Shown: in pieces, positions 8,653-16,458 of the stretch
Layout: each line of letters begins with the position of its first letter
How positions within the stretch are numbered: the stretch's first letter is position 1
Assembly (NCBI GenBank): GCA_030622135.1
Contig: JAUXGL010000012.1
Coordinates: 1 to 41,752 of the forward strand
Direction of reading: 5' to 3'
Length of the DNA: 41,752 nt
Origin: Deltaproteobacteria bacterium
GTDB taxonomy: Bacteria > Myxococcota > B64-G9
Notes under the pieces: model-generated
What the model was told of the DNA's origin: nothing
What the model saw: the letters and a program-made list of their open reading frames with translations, nothing else
The model's database searches: none
Position numbers and translations under genes: made by a program

Positions 8653-9753
8653 GTGGCCAAGAAGAAAAAGCACCCCAAGATGACCAAGCAGATCCAGACG
8701 GAGGCGTCCTCCATCCACAAGCGGATCCTCTCGGGGAAGAAACCCAGCATGAAGTTCCCGATCCGTTCGCTTTCCAACGTGCGCTACCGGCCCAAGGTGG
8801 GTTTCTTCGAGCTGAAAGGCCGCAAGAAGGAGAGGACCCTGACGGTGGGGACGGTCAAGACCTTCGCCCAGGCGCTGCGGATGATGGCCCTGTCCAAGGA
8901 GCTGGTCGAGTCCGACGACATCGCCACCAAGCGAGAGGCGTACTACGTGAGCAAGAACTGGGGCAAGGCTCGCTTCAACGAGCAGCCGGAGAGCGACACG
9001 GTCATCGACGACGTGGAGGCTCTCTTCCAGGTCAACCGGGAGCAACTGGGGTTCATCCCCGAGGAGAAGGGCGGCGACGTGGCCGGCCGGTTGATTGTCA
9101 TCGACGCCGATCGCGATACCGGTAAGACCCTGAGGATCGACTGCACCAAGTTCGGCTCCGGCGCCTACTCCATTCCCATCAGCGTCGAGGACCTCGGCTT
9201 CGAAACCAATGCCAAGTTTGTCCTGGCCATCGAGACGGCGGGCATGTTCCAGCGCCTGGTCAAGCACAACTACTGGAAGAAGGCCAACTGTATTTTGGTA
9301 TCCATGGGGGGTGTTCCCACCCGTGCCTGCCGCCGCTTCATTCGCCGCCTTTCCGACGAGAAGAAGATCCCCGTCTACGTTTTCGTCGACTGCGATCCCT
9401 ACGGTATCGGCAACATCTACCGGACGCTGAAGGTCGGCTCCGGCAACGCCGCCCACATCAACGAGTTTTTCTGCGTCCCCCGCGCGCGCTTCCTGGGCAT
9501 TACCCCCGACGACATCGACAAGTACAAGCTGCCGACGCATCCTTTAAAGGAAGTGGACATCAAGCGCGCCAAGGATGCCCTGAAGAACGACCCCTTCGTA
9601 CTGCATCACAAGCCCTGGCAGCGCGCCTTCAACAAGCTGGTCTCCATGGGTGTCCGCGCCGAGCAGCAGGCTTTGGCCAAGTGGGGCCTCAACTACGTAA
9701 TCGACACCTACTTGCCCGAGAAGCTGAACAAACCGGAAAAGTTCCTGCCGTAA
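8653..9753 (+). CDS. top6A: DNA topoisomerase VI subunit A (Spo11-like)
   Basis: This 366-residue DNA-cleaving subunit has a GTG start preceded by GGGAGAGGG. The winged-helix (CAP) region holds the catalytic tyrosine in 'TKREAYYVSKNWG' (Y97 or Y98). The Toprim metal site shows E194 ('LAIETAGMF') and D246/D248 ('VFVDCDPYG'). It makes double-strand breaks with covalent 5' ends and, with subunit B, relaxes and decatenates DNA. All expected catalytic residues are present, so the enzyme should be active. Length fits archaeal Top6A. Confidence 0.95.
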   Translation: MAKKKKHPKMTKQIQTEASSIHKRILSGKKPSMKFPIRSLSNVRYRPKVGFFELKGRKKERTLTVGTVKTFAQALRMMALSKELVESDDIATKREAYYVSKNWGKARFNEQPESDTVIDDVEALFQVNREQLGFIPEEKGGDVAGRLIVIDADRDTGKTLRIDCTKFGSGAYSIPISVEDLGFETNAKFVLAIETAGMFQRLVKHNYWKKANCILVSMGGVPTRACRRFIRRLSDEKKIPVYVFVDCDPYGIGNIYRTLKVGSGNAAHINEFFCVPRARFLGITPDDIDKYKLPTHPLKEVDIKRAKDALKNDPFVLHHKPWQRAFNKLVSMGVRAEQQALAKWGLNYVIDTYLPEKLNKPEKFLP

Positions 9754-9812
9754 CAGCTCACCACAATCTAGCCAGGACTGAGCATCGATGAGTTTGCTCT
9801 TACTGCCTGGAT

Positions 9813-9884
9813 TATCCGTTTATTTATCCAATTATATCCAATTAGCTTGACAAATTAAATAGAAATGGATAAATATGGATAAGT
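9813..9884. promoter_or_regulatory. Tandem half-site array around the fic promoter
   Basis: TATCCAATTA occurs twice in tandem (9825-9834, 9835-9844), with a degenerate copy TATCCGTTTA at 9813. On the other side of the promoter the inverted motif ATGGATAA occurs twice at a 10-bp period (9865-9872, 9875-9882). The 10-bp spacing puts the copies on one DNA face. This looks like an operator for a dimeric or oligomeric repressor, possibly the HTH-bearing Fic protein itself. Confidence 0.5.
9847..9875 (+). promoter_or_regulatory. Candidate fic promoter
   Basis: TTGACA (9847-9852) with a 17-bp spacer to TAAATA (9870-9875) lies in a strikingly AT-rich stretch, 24 bp before the fic ATG, and is bracketed by the repeat array. 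Confidence 0.45.
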
Positions 9885-9898
9885 TAATGGAGATATAG

Positions 9899-10945
9899 AT
9901 GGATTCATTGTCAAAAACGCAGATTACACCCGAGCTCCTCAAGACCATCGGCGAGATCGATGAGTTCAAGGGGCGTTGGGAGGCACTGGGTAATCTTGCC
10001 CCGGAACGTCTGTCGGCACTGAAGCGCATCGCAACGATTGAATCGGTTGGATCGTCGACGAGAATCGAAGGCGTCAAACTTAGCGATGACGAAATCGAGC
10101 GGCTCCTTTCGGGATTGGATGTGAGTTCATTTCGATCCCGCGACGAGGAGGAGGTTGCGGGCTACGCCGAGCTGATGGAGCTGGTTTTCGAGTCATTTGC
10201 CAATATTCCACTCACCGAAAACACCATCCGGCAGCTTCATGGCATTCTGCTTAAATACTCACACAAAGATGAACGGCACCGTGGCAACTATAAAACGCTA
10301 TCCAACAATGTGGAGGCATTCGACGCAGAAGGCCGCAGCATCGGCGTGATCTTCGAGACAGCCACGCCCTTTGATACGCCCAGGTTGATGGAGGCGCTGG
10401 TGGCCTGGAACAACGAGGCCGTTGAAAAAAAAGAGCACCATCCCTTGTTGAACATCGCTGTTTTTGTGGTGCGATTTTTGGCTATTCATCCGTTCCAGGA
10501 TGGGAATGGGCGTCTGTCACGGGCGCTGACCACCTTGCTGCTTCTTCGGGCCGGGTACAATTACGTACCATATAGCTCGCTCGAAAGGATCGTGGAGGAT
10601 AGCAAGGATGAATACTACCAGGCGCTTCGGAGAGCACAGGCTACCTTGGACCAGGATGAGTCTCAGCTCATCGACTGGCTTACTTTCTTCGTGCGCGCCT
10701 TGCATCGGCAAAAGGAAGTTCTCGACCGAAAAGTAAAACAAGAGAAACTCATGGCTCCGCTTGCGCCGCTTTCAGAAAAACTCTTGGGCATTGTGCGCGA
10801 GCACGGTCGGGTCACGGTGCGAGAAGCGGCTGCTGTCACGCAGGCCAACCGAAGCACGATCAAGGAACACCTCAAGCAGCTCGTCAACGCAGGGCGCTTG
10901 GCAAGGCGTGGGCAAGGCCGGGGAACTTGGTATGAGAAGGCATAG
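9899..10945 (+). CDS. Fic-domain AMP-transferase with C-terminal winged HTH
   Basis: This 348-residue protein has an N-terminal Fic_N-type region with the inhibitory motif (S/T)xxxE(G/N) as S53-E57-G58. The intact catalytic motif is 'HPFQDGNGRLSR' (197-208). A winged helix-turn-helix follows at about 300-345 ('VREAAAVTQANRSTIKEHL'). The family transfers AMP or related groups from nucleotides to target hydroxyls; the N-terminal inhibitory helix marks it as class II and self-regulated. The HTH and the half-sites upstream suggest autoregulation. The lower GC of its upstream region hints at acquisition. The target is unknown. Confidence 0.92.
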   Translation: MDSLSKTQITPELLKTIGEIDEFKGRWEALGNLAPERLSALKRIATIESVGSSTRIEGVKLSDDEIERLLSGLDVSSFRSRDEEEVAGYAELMELVFESFANIPLTENTIRQLHGILLKYSHKDERHRGNYKTLSNNVEAFDAEGRSIGVIFETATPFDTPRLMEALVAWNNEAVEKKEHHPLLNIAVFVVRFLAIHPFQDGNGRLSRALTTLLLLRAGYNYVPYSSLERIVEDSKDEYYQALRRAQATLDQDESQLIDWLTFFVRALHRQKEVLDRKVKQEKLMAPLAPLSEKLLGIVREHGRVTVREAAAVTQANRSTIKEHLKQLVNAGRLARRGQGRGTWYEKA

Positions 10946-10997
10946 ATTCATGAATAAAAATAGTTTTCACTGGCGCGCCGAGCAGGGGGTTTATCGG

Positions 10998-11996
10998 TCA
11001 TGATAGCGCCTTTATTCCGGCTTCAGCGGAGATCTTTTTTGCGACGGTTTTGAAGTCCTTGTAAGCTTGAGTGACGGAATGGGTGTGAGCGCCGAGCGCG
11101 CCGTCGGCAGGCTTGAGGAAAAACATGGGCTTGCGCGCTTCCTGGGCCAGAGGCATGAGACTGCGGTAGTCCTTGAGCTTGGCGATACAGTTCGGGTCGT
11201 TGTCAATCGTGAGTTTGGGATCCGATTTTTTCTGGAGCATCGCTTTGGCATAGGTTGACGGCATACGTGCGATCCATCGATCGAATGCCTGGACGGGACG
11301 GTCGAGGCGGATGGAGTGGCGCAAGACCACGTAGCCCATGGGTTGAATAGACCCGGATGGAAGTTCGAGGTCCGCGACCGGGTTCTTCGCCAATCGCTCC
11401 TTCCATTCGTCGCGCCACCGGCGCAGCGTGGGGCCAAGATTTTTAAGGCCCTGAAGGGAAAACAGATCGGGCCCCAGCGGGATGACGACAAAATCGGAAG
11501 CGATCAGAGCGGCGCGGTTGATTGCACCTAGATTGGGACCGAGGTCGATCAGAATGACGTCGGCGCCATGCTGCTTGCCGGCCTCTTGGATGATTCGCCA
11601 GAAGGCGGAGATGACCCGAAAGGCGCGTTCGTCGCGGTCCAGGCATTTGGGCCAGGCTTCGGAAAGTTGATCCTCGAAGGTGGAAAGCGCCATGTCTCCG
11701 ATGACCAGGCCGAGTCGATCCGAGATGATCTCGACATGGGGATCGGCGATGTCGCCGGTGCCGCGCTTGAGCGGTTCCAGCGCGCCGAATATCGTCTGCG
11801 AGTGGCCGTTACTGGGCATGACCTGTTCGAGCCGGTCTTCATCGAGGAATGCGGCGGTGAGGTTCCCCTGCGGGTCAAGATCGGAAGCGATGACACGAAG
11901 TCCGTGGTCGGAGAACATCCATGCGAGGTGATAGACCATGGATGTCTTGCCTACGCCGCCTTTATTGCTGAAGAAGGTAATGACAGAAATGCTCAT
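10998..11996 (-). CDS. ParA-family P-loop ATPase (no ParB partner)
   Basis: This 332-residue ParA/MinD-like ATPase has the deviant Walker A motif 'SNKGGVGKTS' near the N-terminus, 'ASDLDPQGNL' (Walker A'), and 'VILIDLGPNLG' (Walker B region). Such enzymes dimerise on ATP and bind DNA or a partner. Its ATG overlaps the stop of the upstream AlbA_2 gene by ATGA, with AGGAGG just before it, so the two are co-translated. No ParB or parS-like repeat is seen, so a plain partition role is unlikely. It may power or sense for the AlbA_2 protein in an accessory or defence system; that is inference. Confidence 0.87.
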   Translation of the reverse strand: MSISVITFFSNKGGVGKTSMVYHLAWMFSDHGLRVIASDLDPQGNLTAAFLDEDRLEQVMPSNGHSQTIFGALEPLKRGTGDIADPHVEIISDRLGLVIGDMALSTFEDQLSEAWPKCLDRDERAFRVISAFWRIIQEAGKQHGADVILIDLGPNLGAINRAALIASDFVVIPLGPDLFSLQGLKNLGPTLRRWRDEWKERLAKNPVADLELPSGSIQPMGYVVLRHSIRLDRPVQAFDRWIARMPSTYAKAMLQKKSDPKLTIDNDPNCIAKLKDYRSLMPLAQEARKPMFFLKPADGALGAHTHSVTQAYKDFKTVAKKISAEAGIKALS

Positions 11997-13186
11997 GGTC
12001 GCCTCCTGAGGATAACAGCCACGTGGGTGTCCTCGACCTGAAATTCAGGCCGGGGATTGCCGTTTATTGCCATTTCCCTGCACGCAAGAATAATGCCGTA
12101 ACCGAACTTTTGAACATATCCGAGTTCTTTCATTACTGCGGCCAAGTTCGGGTTGCGGTAATCGTGCGCGCCGGGTTGACCGAAGTTCTGCTTCGTGACG
12201 GAGCCGTAGGGTCCGCCGGGATTGTGTACTTCGACGCGATCGTTGAACCAGTAGAGGCTCACCGGAGCATGTGTGTTCTCATACGAGCGATGTAGAATTG
12301 CATTGCGGACGATTTGCTGAAGCGCGACGAGGGGATAATCCGCATTCTCAACCTCGACGGGACCCGAGGTGAAGTCGCGCGATGATTGAATGTTATTCTT
12401 GATCATGTCTTCAAGATCCGAAATCAAATCAGGCAGAGCCCCTCGCACCTCCCTCGCATTTCGTATCGGATCGCCCAATTCGGTGCCGTCTATTCGAAGA
12501 AATTGCACATACGTACCCGGAATCCAGTCCGTCGGAGTTTTCCCGACAGTGAGCACGCCGAGTACGGTCGGATGGATTGGAGGGCCGGGATGGGCGAACT
12601 TCGAGGCAATCAGTTGATGCTCGATCGTTCGTTGGTTGTCTTCCAGCACCTCGGAGGCGATCGCCGACGGCAGATAGGTACGGCTGAACAATAGACCATC
12701 GAGAATCTCAAGCTCTGCTGAGAATATAGGACGGATGTCCGCGGGCAGGTCGCGAGAGCGACGCTTCTCGTTGAGCCTACGTTCGTCATCCGGATTCGCG
12801 ATGCCGCGGCGTGGTCCCGACCGAATCCAGACGGTGCCTTTGAACCTTACTGGCGGAGAACTGGAAGCATGTACGAAGACAACGGCGACATCCTTCCCCT
12901 TCAGGTGCCGTCTCTGAACGTCAAGAGAGGGAAACGGTACGATGTTTCCGTCTCCTCGCATCGAAGCGAGATTCTGCAGCATCTGGTCAGTGATCGCCAT
13001 GCCGATGGGAGTGCCATCGTCGTTGACGCCGACGAACAACACGCCCGGCTTGTCGTGCCCAGGCAGATCGTTGGCGAACGCGCAAATCACCTGCCTGATC
13101 TTGTCACCGTCGGCCGGCGATTCCTTTCGCTCCACGCGATCGGATTCGATATCATCGAGTAACTGCTCCAGTTCGTCGTTCGTCAT
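11993..13186 (-). CDS. AlbA_2 (Schlafen-like) / HATPase_c_4 protein
   Basis: This 397-residue protein has an N-terminal AlbA_2 domain with 'ESDRVERKES' and 'GVLFVGVNDDGTPIGM' (about 10-130). A C-terminal divergent ATPase-like region has 'QQIVRNAILHRSYE' and 'VEVHNPGGPYG'. The family is called ATP-binding or transcriptional-regulator-like; AlbA_2 is related to the Schlafen nuclease core. I use the second ATG (13186, 'MTNDELEQ') because GGAGG lies 7-8 bp before it; the tracked ATG at 13201 precedes that site. It is the first gene of a two-gene operon with the ParA-like ATPase. Whether it cuts nucleic acid is not settled by sequence. Confidence 0.85.
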   Translation of the reverse strand: MTNDELEQLLDDIESDRVERKESPADGDKIRQVICAFANDLPGHDKPGVLFVGVNDDGTPIGMAITDQMLQNLASMRGDGNIVPFPSLDVQRRHLKGKDVAVVFVHASSSPPVRFKGTVWIRSGPRRGIANPDDERRLNEKRRSRDLPADIRPIFSAELEILDGLLFSRTYLPSAIASEVLEDNQRTIEHQLIASKFAHPGPPIHPTVLGVLTVGKTPTDWIPGTYVQFLRIDGTELGDPIRNAREVRGALPDLISDLEDMIKNNIQSSRDFTSGPVEVENADYPLVALQQIVRNAILHRSYENTHAPVSLYWFNDRVEVHNPGGPYGSVTKQNFGQPGAHDYRNPNLAAVMKELGYVQKFGYGIILACREMAINGNPRPEFQVEDTHVAVILRRRP

Positions 13187-13299
13187 GCTCGGTTCCTCCA
13201 TCGAAGCTTGTCTATTCTACTCCGGCAGCAAACGGCAGTCAGTAAGTAACTGATCCATGGTTCGCCGTTTCGGGCGTTTTAACTGACAGGAGGTGAAAC

Positions 13300-13433
13300 A
13301 TGTTTCAGTTTATGCGTGAGGGCGGATACGCCATGTGGTTCATTCTGGTCGTCGGGGGTGTCACTCTCGGGATTGCCGTCTCCTTCGTCGTGCGGCCCAC
13401 CGAGCGGAAGCTTTCGGTTATGCGTCCCATGTC
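13300..13433 (+). pseudogene. 5' remnant of an ExbB/MotA-like membrane protein gene
   Basis: A strong AGGAGGTG site and ATG begin 'MFQFMREGGYAMWFILVV', a start typical of MotA/TolQ/ExbB-like proton-channel relatives in deltaproteobacteria. After about 45 codons the resemblance ends and the tracked frame continues only as an antisense shadow of the beta-barrel gene. The gene seems cut at about 13435. Intact expression signals in front of a stub suggest a fairly recent deletion or rearrangement. Family assignment rests on the short N-terminus. Confidence 0.5.
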
Positions 13434-13460
13434 CGTGTCAACCCCCGTCCCTTGGATTTC

Positions 13461-14204
13461 CTACCACAATCTGGCCAGCGTGGTGGTGAAGCCGAAGTGG
13501 ACCTCCCAGTCGGGGGCGCCGTCGAAGCCCTTGACGAAGGCGAAGTCCATGACCAGGCGGGGAGATAAAGACCAGGTGATGGCACCGAGCAGGTGCAAGG
13601 CGTTGTCCTGGTTGGACATGGGGATGTAGTCGGCCATCTCCATGACCACGCCGAGGGGCCCTACGATCCGCGCCGAGAGGGCCAGGATGACGGGGATGTC
13701 TGTGAGTGTATTTCTAGAGTCGATGGCGCGCATGCGAATACCGGTGTTCAGATCCCAGCTCATGGGACCAAACTGGCCGGTCATCAAGAGTAAAAATCCC
13801 AGGTCGCAAGTTTTTTCCCTCAAGTTATCGGATGCAGTAGGTAGAATGATTGCACCGAGGAATCCCATGGCCGGGGTCATTCCGCGTTGTCGTAAGAAGC
13901 GCGCCTTGACGAACAGTCCCAGGTTGCTGAACCCGAATTCTTCGGCTACTCCATTCCACCTGAAACCTTCCCCGCCCAGCTTGAACTCTACCGGGTCGGC
14001 CAGGCCGAGCTTGAGCAGGAAGGGCAGCCCGAACTGATCGTGTTTCCAGAAGTGGCCGCCCAACTCGAACTCCAGGTGCCCGGTGGCCATGGGATGGGCG
14101 TTATCCGAGAACGTGGGCCTGGTGGGATTGACCGACACACCTCCGGCCCGGACCTGGGGAATGGCAAAAACAAGCAACAGGCAGACGACTGCAATGGTTC
14201 TCAT
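13461..14204 (-). CDS. Outer-membrane beta-barrel protein
   Basis: This 247-residue protein has a signal peptide ('MRTIAVVCLLLVFAIPQVRA') and alternating-pattern beta strands ending in an aromatic C-terminus ('TTLARLW'), as in outer membrane barrels. It resembles the phenol MetA-degradation/transporter-like barrel family. I use the ATG at 14204 because GGAGG lies 5 bp upstream; the tracked start at 14273 lies 23 codons further upstream. It is downstream of the HdrD-like gene on the same strand. Its cargo is unknown. Confidence 0.75.
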   Translation of the reverse strand: MRTIAVVCLLLVFAIPQVRAGGVSVNPTRPTFSDNAHPMATGHLEFELGGHFWKHDQFGLPFLLKLGLADPVEFKLGGEGFRWNGVAEEFGFSNLGLFVKARFLRQRGMTPAMGFLGAIILPTASDNLREKTCDLGFLLLMTGQFGPMSWDLNTGIRMRAIDSRNTLTDIPVILALSARIVGPLGVVMEMADYIPMSNQDNALHLLGAITWSLSPRLVMDFAFVKGFDGAPDWEVHFGFTTTLARLW

Positions 14205-14269
14205 GACGACCTCCCCTCTACTTGCGCCTGAAGAGTCCCTTGAATTCTTCTGATGAAGAGAGCCATGCC

Positions 14270-16315
14270 TCAAGCCTTCTCTTCAAGCGAGTTGGCCACG
14301 ATCTCTGTGATGTCCAGCACCTTGATCTTTTCGTCCAAGCTCTTGTCGGCCAGGCCGTCCTTGATCATCATCAGGCAGAACGGGCAGGCGGTGGCCACCA
14401 GCCCGGGGTCGACTTCCTTGATATGCTCGACGCGCATATGGTTGATGCGCGTGCCGATCTTTTCCTCCATCCATACGCGCCCGCCGCCGCCGCCGCAGCA
14501 GAAACCGTTTTGCCGGTTACGTTTCATTTCGACCAGCGACGTCCCCGGAATACTCCGGAGCACCTCCCGGGGCGGGTCGTAGATGTTGTTGTACCGGCCC
14601 AGGTAGCAGGAGTCGTGGAAGGTGATCTTCTGGTCCAGGGGGTTCTGCGGCTTGAGCCGGCCCCGGCGGATGAGGTCCGCAATCAGCTCGGTGTGGTGGA
14701 TCACCTCGTAGTTGACCCCGAACTGCGGGTATTCGTTCTTGATGGTCTGGTAGCAGTGCGGGCAGGTGGTCAGGATCTTCTTGACCTTGTATTTTTCGAA
14801 GGCTTCGATGTTCTGCTGCGCCAGCATCTGGAAGAGGTACTCGTTTCCGAGGCGCAGGGCGGAGTCGCCCGTGCAGCCTTCCTCGTTGCCCAAAATGGCG
14901 TAGCTGACTCCGGCCTGGTTCAGCACCTTGACCATGGCCCTGGAGACCTTTTGGCTCCGGTCGTCGAACGCGCCGGCGCAGCCGACAAACCACAGGTACT
15001 CCACGTCCTGGTCCTCTTTCAGGGTCTTCACCCCCAGGCCGTCGCACCAGTCGGCTCTTTCCGCCGTTCCCAGTCCCCAGGGATTGCGCTTGTTCTCCAG
15101 GTTCTTCATGGTGAGGGTGAGCTCCTTGGGGAAGTTGCTCTCCATCATCATCAGGTGCCTGCGCATGTCCACGATGCGGTCCACGTACTCGATGCAGAGC
15201 GGGCAGTTCTCTTCGCAGGACCGGCAGGTGCAGCAGTGCCACAGGGCTTCCCGGCCCTGCTCCTCTTCCAGGCCGGCCTCCAGGCCTTCCCCGATGGCCG
15301 CGAACAGGGACGGGGGTTCCCCGGCGGAGCCCTTGACGATCTGGGGAATACGCTTGTACAGGTGGTGCTTCATGTCCTCGGTGAGCTTCTTGGGCTGGAG
15401 CCATTTTTCCGTCAACTTGGCCGGGCAGTTGACCAGGCAGCGGCCGCACTCGGTGCAGGTGTAGATGTCCAGGATCTGCTTCCAGGAGAAGTCTTCCAGC
15501 CGCGAGGCTCCGATGAGCGGCTCCTCTTTCTCGAACTCCGCCTCGATGTCTTGGATGATCGCGATGGGGTAGCCCTTCTTTTGGTCGGAGAAGAAGACGT
15601 TGGGCAGCGCGGTGATCACGTGGAAGTGCTTGGAGTGGGGCAGGTAGTTCATGAATAAGAACAGGATGCCGATGTGGGCCCAGTAGAAGACATGGAACAA
15701 CGCCGTCTGGGTTTCCGCGGAAGCGCCCGAAAAGATGCCGGCCAGCGCCGGCCCCACGATGGCCCACTCGGCCTCGAAGGCGGCTTCCGGCGTTTTGGCG
15801 TAGGTGAGCATCCAGGCGCCGTCTAAGCAGAAGTCGGTGACCATGAGCAGAAGGATCAAGAGGAGAACGAACTCGGCGTCTCTCGACTGAGTGATCCGCC
15901 AGGGTCTAATCACCCATCGACGGAAGTAGGCGACCAAGATCATGCCGGCGACCACCAGTTCGGTGATGTCCTTCAGCAGGGTGTACCAGCCCGCCAGCGG
16001 CTCGCTGAAGAAGAAGATACTCCAGTGCATGTGCTCGGTGAAGGCCGCGCCGATAAGCGCCATGCTCCTCAGCAGAAGGATGAGGAAACCCCAGAAGATC
16101 AGCGCATGCATGAGACCGGGGAGGGGCTCCTTGAACAGCTTGAACTGGGCCAGGAATATCTTGATGAGCGCCCATATGCGTGCACCCATCCGGTCGAAGC
16201 GATTGTCCTTCTTTCTGGCCTTGAGCAGCACCTTGAACTTGATCCACAGGCTGTATGCCGCGATCCCGACGGCCAGGATTATGAGTACAATCATGATGAT
16301 GGATGGTAGCGGCAT
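14270..16315 (-). CDS. Membrane heterodisulfide reductase-like Fe-S oxidoreductase
   Basis: This 681-residue fusion has a NarI-like membrane part with about six helices (1-225), two [4Fe-4S] ferredoxin motifs (C287/290/293/297 in 'CTECGRCLVNCP' and C361/364/367/371 in 'CCTCRSCEENCP'), and two CCG cysteine-rich domains ('CPHCYQT', 'GFCCGGGGGRVWME'). This architecture is common in deltaproteobacteria and is usually assigned to moving electrons between electron-transfer flavoprotein or soluble carriers and the quinone pool. No etfAB genes are adjacent here. All cluster cysteines appear intact. Confidence 0.9.
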   Translation of the reverse strand: MPLPSIIMIVLIILAVGIAAYSLWIKFKVLLKARKKDNRFDRMGARIWALIKIFLAQFKLFKEPLPGLMHALIFWGFLILLLRSMALIGAAFTEHMHWSIFFFSEPLAGWYTLLKDITELVVAGMILVAYFRRWVIRPWRITQSRDAEFVLLLILLLMVTDFCLDGAWMLTYAKTPEAAFEAEWAIVGPALAGIFSGASAETQTALFHVFYWAHIGILFLFMNYLPHSKHFHVITALPNVFFSDQKKGYPIAIIQDIEAEFEKEEPLIGASRLEDFSWKQILDIYTCTECGRCLVNCPAKLTEKWLQPKKLTEDMKHHLYKRIPQIVKGSAGEPPSLFAAIGEGLEAGLEEEQGREALWHCCTCRSCEENCPLCIEYVDRIVDMRRHLMMMESNFPKELTLTMKNLENKRNPWGLGTAERADWCDGLGVKTLKEDQDVEYLWFVGCAGAFDDRSQKVSRAMVKVLNQAGVSYAILGNEEGCTGDSALRLGNEYLFQMLAQQNIEAFEKYKVKKILTTCPHCYQTIKNEYPQFGVNYEVIHHTELIADLIRRGRLKPQNPLDQKITFHDSCYLGRYNNIYDPPREVLRSIPGTSLVEMKRNRQNGFCCGGGGGRVWMEEKIGTRINHMRVEHIKEVDPGLVATACPFCLMMIKDGLADKSLDEKIKVLDITEIVANSLEEKA

Positions 16316-16331
16316 GGGTAGCTCCTTGGGG

Positions 16332-16458
16332 ATGAGGTGCCTACACTTTTCCCAAGACTTCGCTTGTAAAAAGTGTTGGCTTAACCAACAATTGTCATTG
16401 TCGTTTCAACAAGCATTATCGGTAGCATGCAGTCGATGTGACCTCATGAGGTGCCTAC
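16332..16458. repeat. 13-bp direct repeat flanking a 101-bp gap
   Basis: ATGAGGTGCCTAC occurs at 16332-16344 and again at 16446-16458, the second copy covering the stop codon of the GGDEF gene. It could be a footprint of an insertion or a local duplication, or chance. Confidence 0.3.
16374..16390. promoter_or_regulatory. Perfect inverted repeat upstream of the HdrD-like gene
   Basis: TGTTGG, a 5-base spacer CTTAA and CCAACA lie 59 bp upstream of the oxidoreductase ATG. The size fits a dimeric repressor operator; no strong -10/-35 pair is visible beside it. Confidence 0.4.

Noticed and set aside
8569-9540. 323-codon minus-strand ORF
   Set aside because: Shadow of top6A and the end of top6B; no family pattern.
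9813-9884. Possible CRISPR or iteron origin
   Set aside because: Only two or three 10-bp units with no spacers and no replication gene beside them; an operator fits better.
10998-11996. Chromosome partition locus parAB
   Set aside because: No ParB-like gene or parS-type palindromes adjacent; the upstream partner is an AlbA_2 protein.
14222-15658. 478-codon plus-strand ORF
   Set aside because: It is the antisense shadow of the HdrD-like gene, whose Fe-S motifs and membrane segments are clear. The shadow has no recognisable domain.
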